Of a stretch of 22,246 nt of DNA, positions 1 through 6,682 are shown one piece after another. Under the pieces are notes generated by a model. It was not told the origin of the DNA and did not search any database. It saw only the letters and a program-made list of their open reading frames with translations. Position 1 is the first letter of the stretch. Each line of letters begins with the position of its first letter. Location: assembly GCA_027061995.1 (NCBI GenBank), contig JAMOUT010000095.1, forward strand, positions 1 to 22,246, given 5' to 3'. The stretch is from Candidatus Aminicenantota bacterium (lineage in GTDB: Bacteria; Acidobacteriota; Aminicenantia; JAMOAD01). A program made the position numbers and the translations under genes.

Positions 1-6
1 AATTCA

Positions 7-1143
7 TTAATCTACAAAAGGGTTATCGTAAGATATAATTACTTCCGATACTTCCGGTCTCATCTGATCTTCGGGAGGTTGTGTTCCTTCTGTTATCATT
101 TTTCTCATCATCTTCCCCGCAAAATTTATGTGATCTTCGGGTCCGTGAGGACAAGTCTTATCACTTGCGATTGCTCTGCATTTTTTACAATAAAAAAAGG
201 CTCTGAAAATAACAGGTTCTATTCCAAGCTCGGGAAATTGTTTGAAAATTTCATGTGCCGCATAAGGATGATAGTAGTCTCCGACTCCCGCATGATCTCT
301 TCCCACTATAAAATGGGTGCAACCGAAATTCTTTCTTATAATGGCATGATGAATCGCTTCTCTCGGGCCTCCGTATCTCATCTCCGTTGGAAGAATTGAA
401 AGAAAAACTCTGTCTTCAGGAAAATAATTATCCGTTAATGCTTTATAACTCTTCATGATAACTTCATCTTTAAAATCACCCTTTTTCTTTTTCCCGATTA
501 TGGGATTGATGAATAATCCGTCAACAACTGTTAATGCGGCTTTTTGAACAAATTCATGCCCGAGATGGGGAACATTTCGGGTTTGAAATCCCACGATTTT
601 TTCCCACCCCCTTTTCTCGAACTCAGCTCTTGTTTGTTCGGGTGTTAAATCATAATCCGGATAAGGGGAAGCGGGTGAATTTAAAAGTGTTATTTTACCG
701 CCTATAGCATAATCTTTAAGTTCCATAACTCTTTTTACTCCCGGATGGTTGATATCATCTGTGGTATAAACTTTTTTTGCGGTTTCCTGCTTAGGTATTT
801 TATAAATATCCTCTATCTCAAAATATGCTATCTTTTCTCCGTTAAATGTCAAAAAGATAAAATTATCTTTGATATTGTTTTTGTCCTCTTCGGAAATATC
901 CAATAATATGGGGATTGTCCAAGCATTACCATCGGGTAAACGCATATTATCGGCAACCGATTTAAGTTGTTTCTCGGTTAAAAATCCTTCAAGGGGTGAA
1001 AAAAGCCCGTTAGCTATGTTTTTTACCTCTTGAGCCAATTCTTTTGATACTTCGTATTCAAATCCTTTTTTTGACAGTAAGGATTCTTTATCCTTTTCGG
1101 ATGCAATCCTATTGATAAGTTTTCCTCCGTGCGGTTTAATCAT
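7..1143 (-). CDS. sat: Sulfate adenylyltransferase (ATP sulfurylase)
   Basis: This 378-residue protein should convert sulfate and ATP to adenylylsulfate and pyrophosphate in the cytoplasm, the first step of sulfate assimilation or dissimilation. Visible family motifs are QTRN at 187-190, HLGH at 193-196 (the HxGH nucleotide-binding motif) and GRDHAG at 281-286. Cys319, Cys322, Cys331 and His333 look like the zinc site found in many prokaryotic homo-oligomeric Sat proteins. The reading frame is open up to 1224, but I place the start at 1143. That ATG has an AGGAGA Shine-Dalgarno just upstream, and MIKPHGG is the usual N-terminus of the family. It is divergent from purD. No aprAB, cysC or sulfate transporter is in view, so the pathway cannot be decided here. 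The stop lies 6 bases from the window edge. Confidence 0.95.
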   Translation of the reverse strand: MIKPHGGKLINRIASEKDKESLLSKKGFEYEVSKELAQEVKNIANGLFSPLEGFLTEKQLKSVADNMRLPDGNAWTIPILLDISEEDKNNIKDNFIFLTFNGEKIAYFEIEDIYKIPKQETAKKVYTTDDINHPGVKRVMELKDYAIGGKITLLNSPASPYPDYDLTPEQTRAEFEKRGWEKIVGFQTRNVPHLGHEFVQKAALTVVDGLFINPIIGKKKKGDFKDEVIMKSYKALTDNYFPEDRVFLSILPTEMRYGGPREAIHHAIIRKNFGCTHFIVGRDHAGVGDYYHPYAAHEIFKQFPELGIEPVIFRAFFYCKKCRAIASDKTCPHGPEDHINFAGKMMRKMITEGTQPPEDQMRPEVSEVIISYDNPFVD

Positions 1144-1180
1144 ATTATTTTCTCCTTTTATTGATAATTGTAAAAAAACA

Positions 1181-1209
1181 ATTATACTATTTATAAGATA
1201 TTTAGTAAA
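1181..1209 (-). promoter_or_regulatory. Sigma70-like promoter of sat
   Basis: On the minus strand a -35 TTTACT (1204-1209) is followed, after exactly 17 bases, by a perfect -10 TATAAT (1181-1186). It lies about 40 bases upstream of the chosen sat start. The repeat element at 1224-1423 begins 14 bases beyond the -35. Confidence 0.6.
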
Positions 1210-1223
1210 GAAACAGTTAACCA

Positions 1224-1423
1224 CCCCCTAAAAATCGAATAATAAAGATAAAAGCAGTGACAAGAAAGTGAAGAATATTATTTCGCACTGTTCAAAAGAA
1301 AGCTGCTCGGCTGATCAGCTTCGATGCTCGGAGACTTTATATTTTATAATTTAGTTCGGAGATAATTCGGAGGCTGTAACAGCTGATCGGCTTAAAATCC
1401 CTTCTTATTCGAGGATTAGGGGG
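1224..1423. repeat. MITE-like intergenic element with terminal inverted repeats (element 1)
   Basis: A 200-base element fills most of the sat/purD divergent gap. Its ends are 19-base inverted repeats matching at 16 of 19 positions: CCCCCTAAAAATCGAATAA at 1224-1242 and the inverse of CCCCCTAATCCTCGAATAA at 1405-1423. The interior is GC-richer than the flanks and holds further inverted words such as AGCTG...CAGCT (1301-1320). It shares TCAGCTTCGATGCTC (1315-1329) in inverted form with 6456-6470. It shares TTAAAATCCCTT (1392-1403) with 18830-18841. No coding frame or clear target duplication is seen. A miniature transposon, a structured intergenic RNA or a regulatory insulator are all possible. 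Confidence 0.6.
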
Positions 1424-1457
1424 CGAATATAGGACTCTTTATAAAGAGAAAAAATAA

Positions 1458-1466
1458 TGTTAAAAT
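1458..1466 (+). promoter_or_regulatory. Probable extended -10 promoter of purD operon
   Basis: TGTTAAAAT (TG at 1458-1459, TAAAAT at 1461-1466) forms an extended -10 about 30 bases before the purD ATG. The -35 (around 1438) is weak, which is usual for extended -10 promoters. No riboswitch or PurR-type operator was recognised. Confidence 0.4.
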
Positions 1467-1495
1467 ATCAAACAATAAATAATTAGGAGAAAATT

Positions 1496-2770
1496 ATGAA
1501 GATATTGGTAGTAGGAAGCGGAGGGAGAGAGCATAGTATTGTCTGGAAAGTCTCCCAAAGTCCTCATGTTAAAGAGATATATGTGGCTCCCGGAAACGGA
1601 GGAACATCCGATATAGCTGAGAATATTGATATTTCCGTAAATGATGTTGTCGGATTAAAACAATTTGCCAAGGATAAAGGGATTGATTATACGATTGTAG
1701 GACCGGAAGTTCCTCTTGTGAGCGGTTTGGTTGATGAGTTTGAAAAAGAGGGGTTAAAAATATTCGGTCCCTCTTCAAGAGCCGCAATAATTGAGGGAAG
1801 TAAAGCATTCTCCAAAAAATTCATGTCAAAATATGAGATTCCGACAGCTGATTATGTTATAGTAAATAACCCTTCCGCAGCCACGGATATTATTAAAAAA
1901 GAGAGATTCAAATACCCCTATGTCATAAAGGCTGACGGACTTGCCGCAGGTAAAGGAAGTATAATTATTAAAAACAAAAAAGAGGCGAAAACAGCCATAG
2001 AAAGATTGATGGTTAAAAAGGAGTTCGGTGTAGCCGGGGAAACGGTTATTTTCGAAGAATTTATCGAAGGCGTTGAAACAAGTTTTATGGTATTTGCCGA
2101 TGGTAAGAGGGGCTTTCCGATGGTTACATCCAAGGATTTTAAAAGATTGGAGAATAATGATGAGGGACCTAATACAGGTGGAATGGGGGCTATATCTCCC
2201 TCACCTTATATGGATTATGATTCAATAAAGGATGTTTATGAAAGAATCATAATGCCTACAATATACGGGATGTCTCTTGAATCAAGACTGTTTAAAGGAG
2301 TTTTATATGCGGGTCTTATGCTTACGCAGGACGGGCCTAAAGTTCTTGAATATAATTGCAGGTTCGGCGATCCCGAGACACAAGCGATGATGATGAGACT
2401 TAATACTGATTTGATTGAAATAGTTGATGGTGTTGTGAATAACACTTTAAAAGATATGAATATCGAATGGAGTTTGGAGCCTTCCGGTTGCGTTGTTCTT
2501 GCATCGGGTGGTTATCCCGAGAAATATGAGAAAGGTAAAGAGATAGTGGGTTTGAAAAGAGCTAAAATGATAAAAGGGGTTCAGATTTTTCACGCCGGAA
2601 CAAAAAAAGAGGGGAATAAAGTTTACACTAACGGAGGCAGAGTGTTAAATGTTTGCGCATCCGCCACATCTCTAAAGAAAGTTATGGAAAAAGTTTACAA
2701 TGCCATATCTTTTATCTCTTTTGAAAATATGGTGTTTAGAACAGATATAGGAGTGGAGAAAGAAAAATGA
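1496..2770 (+). CDS. purD: Phosphoribosylamine-glycine ligase (GAR synthetase)
   Basis: This ATP-grasp enzyme joins glycine to phosphoribosylamine, giving GAR, in de novo purine synthesis. Its 424 residues are the normal bacterial length. Visible signatures are the N-terminal GSGGREH (7-13), GPEVPL (69-74), the ATP-grasp loop KADGLAAGKG (145-154) and the family signature NCRFGDPETQ (287-296). The ATG at 1496 has an AGGAGA site at good spacing. It is the first gene of an operon. Its stop overlaps the purE start by four bases (ATGA), so the two are probably translationally coupled. Nothing in the protein looks abnormal. Confidence 0.97.
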   Translation: MKILVVGSGGREHSIVWKVSQSPHVKEIYVAPGNGGTSDIAENIDISVNDVVGLKQFAKDKGIDYTIVGPEVPLVSGLVDEFEKEGLKIFGPSSRAAIIEGSKAFSKKFMSKYEIPTADYVIVNNPSAATDIIKKERFKYPYVIKADGLAAGKGSIIIKNKKEAKTAIERLMVKKEFGVAGETVIFEEFIEGVETSFMVFADGKRGFPMVTSKDFKRLENNDEGPNTGGMGAISPSPYMDYDSIKDVYERIIMPTIYGMSLESRLFKGVLYAGLMLTQDGPKVLEYNCRFGDPETQAMMMRLNTDLIEIVDGVVNNTLKDMNIEWSLEPSGCVVLASGGYPEKYEKGKEIVGLKRAKMIKGVQIFHAGTKKEGNKVYTNGGRVLNVCASATSLKKVMEKVYNAISFISFENMVFRTDIGVEKEK

Positions 2771-3285
2771 TAGGAATAATTTTAGGAAGTAAATCAGATT
2801 TATCTTATATTGAAAATTATTTATCTCTGTTTGAAGAATTTGATATCCCTTTTACATTTAAAATCAGCTCTGCACACAGAACCCCCGAAGAAACAAAGAG
2901 TATTGTTAAAAGCATGGAAGAAAAAGGGGTTAAAGTGATTATAGCTCTTGCGGGAGCCGCCGCACATCTTCCGGGTGTTATAGCTTCTTTTACCGTTCTT
3001 CCGGTTATCGGAGTGCCTATCCCTTCTTCCGATTTAAAAGGGATGGATGCACTTCTTGCGATTGTTCAAATGCCGGGAGGGATTCCGGTTGCTACCACTG
3101 CGATAGGGAAGGCGGGAGTTAAGAATGCAATCCTTTATTCTTTTGCAATTCTATCCACCGAAAATGAATCTTTAAAAAATAAACTTGTGAAATATAGGGA
3201 AGCACAGAGAGAAAAAGTATTAAAAGATTCGAAAGAGACAGAGGAAAAGATAAAAACCGGTAATGCCAAGTTTTTCAGCCTTTAA
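2767..3285 (+). CDS. purE: 5-(carboxyamino)imidazole ribonucleotide mutase (PurE, class I)
   Basis: PurE converts N5-CAIR to CAIR in purine synthesis. The 172-residue protein shows GSKSD (7-11), SAHRTPE (35-41), AGAAAHLPG (62-70) and QMPGGIPVAT (101-110), the binding-site segments of the family. SAHRTP with HLPG and QMPxGxPV suggests the class I form that works with PurK; no purK lies in the window, so this is inference. Translation is probably coupled to purD by the ATGA overlap. The C-terminal 25 or so residues are lysine- and glutamate-rich, and their last codons overlap the start of the downstream methylthiotransferase by 23 bases. Confidence 0.95.
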   Translation: MIGIILGSKSDLSYIENYLSLFEEFDIPFTFKISSAHRTPEETKSIVKSMEEKGVKVIIALAGAAAHLPGVIASFTVLPVIGVPIPSSDLKGMDALLAIVQMPGGIPVATTAIGKAGVKNAILYSFAILSTENESLKNKLVKYREAQREKVLKDSKETEEKIKTGNAKFFSL

Positions 3286-4498
3286 TTTCGGCTGCAGATT
3301 AAATCAGGCTGAACTTTCCCTTTGGATTGAGGAATTAAAAAGCAAAGGTTTATTTTATACTCAAGATTATTCAAAAGCTGAATTTATCATTGTTCATACT
3401 TGCACATTAACGGGAAAAGCGGATGCGGATGTTCGTAAATTCATAAGAAAACTTAAAAGGGATTACCCTGCTTTAAAGATAATTATAGCCGGTTGTATGG
3501 TGCATACCGATTATGAATTTTTTAAAAAAGAGGGAGTTTTTCTTATCTTGAATAATAAGCAAAAGAATGATTTGGTAAAAAGGGTGATTGATAAACTTTC
3601 ATTTGATAATGATAAAGATGGAAAAGATGATTCTCTTTATCTTTCAAGAGGTTTCCTAAAGATAGCCGACGGATGCAATTTCAGGTGCAGTTATTGCATT
3701 ATCCCTTATATCAGAGGAGATGCCGTAAGTATTCCCGAGGATAAAATAATAGATAATTTTGAAAAACTTATTGATGCAGGTTATCAGGAGATTGTTATTA
3801 CGGGAGTTAACATAACATATTATAAAACGGAAAAAGGAATTAAAAACGGATTTTTAAAATTATTGGACAAAATAACAAAGATAAAGGGGAATTATTATTT
3901 AAGATTAACCTCATTGGATTCAAGGTTTCTTGATGATGAGCTTATGGAATTTATGGTGAATAATAATAAAATAGGGGCTCATTTCCATATATCAATTCAA
4001 AACGGAAGTGATACAATTCTTAAACAGATGGGAAGATATTTTCCTCCCGATAAATATCTTGAAATTATGGAAAAATTAAAAAACAAAAAAGATGTTTTAA
4101 TTTCAGCCGATTATATAGTCGGGTTTGTAGGTGAGGGGGAAAAAGAGTTTGAAGACGGGTATGAATTTTTAAAAAAATCACCATTAAACTATCTGCATAT
4201 ATTCAGATATTCTCCCCGAAAAGGAACCCCCTCTTACGGGAAAAAACACCCTCCCGAGAGAGAAGCTAAAAAAAGATATGATATATTGAAAAATTTCCAT
4301 GATAAAAGATATTCCGATTTTAAAAAAAGTTTTTTGAATAAAAAATTAAGAGGGATTATTATCGGAGACAATAAATTTTTGACTGAAAATTATATCTCGG
4401 TATCCATTGATAAAATAAAAGAGAAGAAAGGAAAGATAAAAGATATTAAAATAGAGAAAATAATTGATGAAAACGCATTAGGAAAAATTATAGATTAA
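3263..4498 (+). CDS. mtaB: MiaB/MtaB-family tRNA methylthiotransferase
   Basis: This is a radical-SAM methylthiotransferase, most like MtaB, which makes ms2t6A at position 37 of tRNAs. The N-terminal UPF0004 domain has its three cluster cysteines at Cys11 (FGCRLNQ), Cys47 (HTCTLT) and Cys78 (AGCMV). The radical-SAM motif CNFRCSYC gives Cys138, Cys142 and Cys145. Both [4Fe-4S] sites are therefore intact. The 411-residue length fits MtaB. A C-terminal TRAM-like region is weak. Choice between MtaB, MiaB and RimO rests on the HTCT and CIIPYxRG context and is moderately sure. The start lies inside purE (23-base overlap) with no strong Shine-Dalgarno, so reinitiation is likely. It converges on cstA with one base between the two stops. 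Confidence 0.85.
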   Translation: MPSFSAFNFGCRLNQAELSLWIEELKSKGLFYTQDYSKAEFIIVHTCTLTGKADADVRKFIRKLKRDYPALKIIIAGCMVHTDYEFFKKEGVFLILNNKQKNDLVKRVIDKLSFDNDKDGKDDSLYLSRGFLKIADGCNFRCSYCIIPYIRGDAVSIPEDKIIDNFEKLIDAGYQEIVITGVNITYYKTEKGIKNGFLKLLDKITKIKGNYYLRLTSLDSRFLDDELMEFMVNNNKIGAHFHISIQNGSDTILKQMGRYFPPDKYLEIMEKLKNKKDVLISADYIVGFVGEGEKEFEDGYEFLKKSPLNYLHIFRYSPRKGTPSYGKKHPPEREAKKRYDILKNFHDKRYSDFKKSFLNKKLRGIIIGDNKFLTENYISVSIDKIKEKKGKIKDIKIEKIIDENALGKIID

Positions 4499-4499
4499 T

Positions 4500-6143
4500 T
4501 TATAATCGTTTTTTTCTGTTTATCGCTTTTATTGCTTCAACTCCGACAATTCCTCCGAGGATTATCAAAATAAAAGATAGGACAGTTAATATTGTATCAC
4601 CCGTTGTTTTTCCGAATTTATTTATATAATTTAAAAACAAAAGATAAAATAAAGCTGATTCCGTTACAATCCACATGAATAAAGCAGGTATATAACTGTA
4701 TAATGTGGGTTTTTTCACCCCTGCAAGATATGCTGTTACAGTAAAGAGTGAAAGAGCCGCTATCAATTGATTTGCACTCCCGAATATAGGCCAGATTATA
4801 TTCCAGCTTTTGGTGGCGGCAAGTATATAAGCGAAGATAACTGATATAAGGGATGCAACCCATCTGTTTGATAGAACGGGTTTATCCTTAACGAGGGCTT
4901 CCTGAAAAACAAATCTTGCGAGTCTTAAAGCAGTATCAAGAGTTGTTAAAACAAAAGCATTCAGCATAAGTATTCCGAAAGCTATCCCTATTTTAAGAGG
5001 TATTCCCATTGCCGAGGAAGCTCTTCCGAAAGCTGTTCCGAATGTGATAATAGGTCCTTTTTTAACTAATCCTTGAAATATGAAGGAGGATAATGCTTCG
5101 GGAGCCTTCTGCCAAAACAATGCTGATGATACTAACATCAAAACAAGCAAAGCCAGAATACCTTCGGAAATCATCCCTCCCATACCTATGATTTTTCCCG
5201 CACTCTCTTTTTTTAATTGTTTTGAGGTTGTTCCCGATGCGACAATGGAATGAAAACCTGAAATAGCACCGCATGCTATTATCACAAAAAGCATAGGGAT
5301 TAACGGTGTATTTTTGGATAAGAAAACCGTATGAATCGGACCATTTATTACGGGGTGAAGAAAAAGCATACCGATATATCCGAGGGTTAATCCCACGAAG
5401 AGAATTGTCATGCTCAGGTAATCTCTCGGTTGAAGAAGAACCCAAACCGGAATTGAGGAAGCTATAAAAGAGTATATTAAAAACAGATAGAACCAAGTTT
5501 GATAAGATGCTGATACGGGAAACCTGAATCCGAGATCAACAAGGATAAAGAGTAATATCCATGCTCCTATGGTAGCCAGAATCAATTTAACTTTCCATCT
5601 GTAAACGGCAAACCCGAATATAATGGCAAGAAAAATCAATCCGATGGTTGGAATGGCTATCTGAGGCTCTGATTCAAGAGTTTTTGCCGTTATTATTGCA
5701 AAAACCGCAACTATCAAAACAAGACTGAGCCAAACGAATATTGAAAAAAGCCATTTTGCGGTCGGTGATATTGATTTTTCGGCAATTTCCGTAATGCTTA
5801 CCCCTTTGTTTCGAACTGAAATCATAAGGGAAAAATAATCATGTGTTATACCTATAAAAGCTGTTCCGAGAAGAATCCATAAAAGAGCCGCTCCCCAACC
5901 GAAAAGAGAGTATGCAAGAATCGGTCCCACTATCGGACCCGCTCCCGCAATGGAGGAAAAATGATGCCCGAAGAGGATAGGTGTGGGAGAGGGAACATAA
6001 TCAACCCCGTCATTTAATTGATTTGCGGGAGTTGGTATTAGGTCATCGGGTTTTATTACATTCTTATCCATAATTTTGCCGTAAATAAAATATATCATCG
6101 CATACCACAATAAACCGAGAAACAGAATAAAAACAGAATTCAT
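4500..6143 (-). CDS. cstA: Carbon starvation protein CstA family transporter
   Basis: A polytopic inner-membrane protein of 547 residues with roughly 15 hydrophobic segments. The conserved CstA N-terminal segment is present: LIPTPANQLNDGVDY followed by FGHHFSSIAGAGPIVGP. Characterised CstA-family members import pyruvate or peptides. Which substrate applies here cannot be read from sequence. It is shorter than E. coli CstA (about 700 residues) but in the range of the short form common in other bacteria. The frame is open up to 6227, but the ATG at 6143 has a strong AGGAGGT site and matches the family N-terminus. Its upstream region is filled by the tandem repeat element at about 6250-6563. Confidence 0.92.
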   Translation of the reverse strand: MNSVFILFLGLLWYAMIYFIYGKIMDKNVIKPDDLIPTPANQLNDGVDYVPSPTPILFGHHFSSIAGAGPIVGPILAYSLFGWGAALLWILLGTAFIGITHDYFSLMISVRNKGVSITEIAEKSISPTAKWLFSIFVWLSLVLIVAVFAIITAKTLESEPQIAIPTIGLIFLAIIFGFAVYRWKVKLILATIGAWILLFILVDLGFRFPVSASYQTWFYLFLIYSFIASSIPVWVLLQPRDYLSMTILFVGLTLGYIGMLFLHPVINGPIHTVFLSKNTPLIPMLFVIIACGAISGFHSIVASGTTSKQLKKESAGKIIGMGGMISEGILALLVLMLVSSALFWQKAPEALSSFIFQGLVKKGPIITFGTAFGRASSAMGIPLKIGIAFGILMLNAFVLTTLDTALRLARFVFQEALVKDKPVLSNRWVASLISVIFAYILAATKSWNIIWPIFGSANQLIAALSLFTVTAYLAGVKKPTLYSYIPALFMWIVTESALFYLLFLNYINKFGKTTGDTILTVLSFILIILGGIVGVEAIKAINRKKRL

Positions 6144-6249
6144 AATTAATCTACCTCCTATGATAAATATTACAACAATAATATATTTTATACTTTTGAG
6201 ATAATTTTTCAATAAAATTAAACACAATAGTTAAATTCAATACAGAAAA

Positions 6250-6563
6250 AAAAGCCAATAGCATAGAGCCGAAGAAGAAGCCAAGAGCCAAGAGCCTCGA
6301 AGCCTCAGAGGCAGCTCTTTGGGCTTAAAGCATTTAAAGCCATCAGCTCTTGCAAAATAAAGCTTAAAGCATAGAGCCTCGAAGCCTCAGAGGCAGCTCT
6401 TTGGGCTTAAAGCATTTAAAGCCATCAGCTCTTGCAAAATAAAGCTTAAAGCATAGAGCATCGAAGCTGAAATGATTCGGAGGCTTTTGGCTTTGGGCTT
6501 CGAGGCTTTTTAAAGGAGAGCGGCTCGGTTGAAAGCTGCTCAGCTTTAATTTAGTTCCCTAAA
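6250..6563. repeat. GC-richer intergenic repeat region between cstA and the M16 gene (element 3)
   Basis: The 539-base gap between the divergent genes (6144-6682) is largely occupied by repeat words such as AGAGCC, CTCGAAGC, AGCTGCTC and TTCGGAGGCT. Apart from the 82-base tandem repeat, it contains AAAGCTGCTCAGCTTT (a 7+7 palindrome, about 6532-6547). It also shares ATTCGGAGGCT (6475-6485) and TAATTTAGTTC (6547-6557) with element 1, and CCCTAAA (6557-6563) with the ends of elements 1 and 2. No open frame of useful length was found. The boundaries are approximate because clear terminal inverted repeats were not found. Confidence 0.55.
6291..6469. repeat. 82-base tandem repeat, two perfect copies plus a partial third
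   Basis: Copy one is 6291-6372 and copy two is 6373-6454, identical as read. A third copy begins at 6455 and is recognisable for about 15 bases with one mismatch. Each unit starts AGAGCCTCGAAGCCTCAGAG and contains small inverted repeats (AGAGC...GCTCT, GCC...GGC), so each copy could fold. Perfect identity against a degenerate surround suggests recent duplication. There are no unique spacers, so it is not CRISPR. Confidence 0.92.
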
Positions 6564-6614
6564 CTCAAAATCTTTCGGGTTAGTAATTGATTAAATCATA
6601 TTATTCGGAAACAT

Positions 6615-6643
6615 TTTACCTTTTTTTTCGTATATGATAAATT
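6615..6643 (+). promoter_or_regulatory. Promoter of the M16 peptidase gene
   Basis: A -35 TTTACC (6615-6620) is followed by 17 bases and then the extended -10 TGATAAATT (TG at 6635-6636, TAAATT at 6638-6643). It sits about 40 bases before the TTG start. Confidence 0.5.
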
Positions 6644-6682
6644 AACAAATATTAATTAATAATTATAATTAAGGAGGAGTAA

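Noticed and set aside
79-399. 106-codon plus-strand frame
   Set aside because: Antisense shadow of sat, whose catalytic motifs cover this region.
1144-1224. N-terminal extension of sat to the first ATG
   Set aside because: The extra 27 residues are encoded by the promoter and ribosome-site region. The ATG at 1143 has the AGGAGA site.
1430-1495. Purine riboswitch before purD
   Set aside because: The leader is short and AT-rich, and lacks the conserved three-way junction sequence.
5062-5496. 144-codon minus-strand frame inside cstA
   Set aside because: Overlaps cstA in another frame on the same strand. The sequence has no recognisable family pattern.
6291-6469. CRISPR-like array
   Set aside because: The copies are head-to-tail 82-base duplicates without unique spacers or nearby cas genes.
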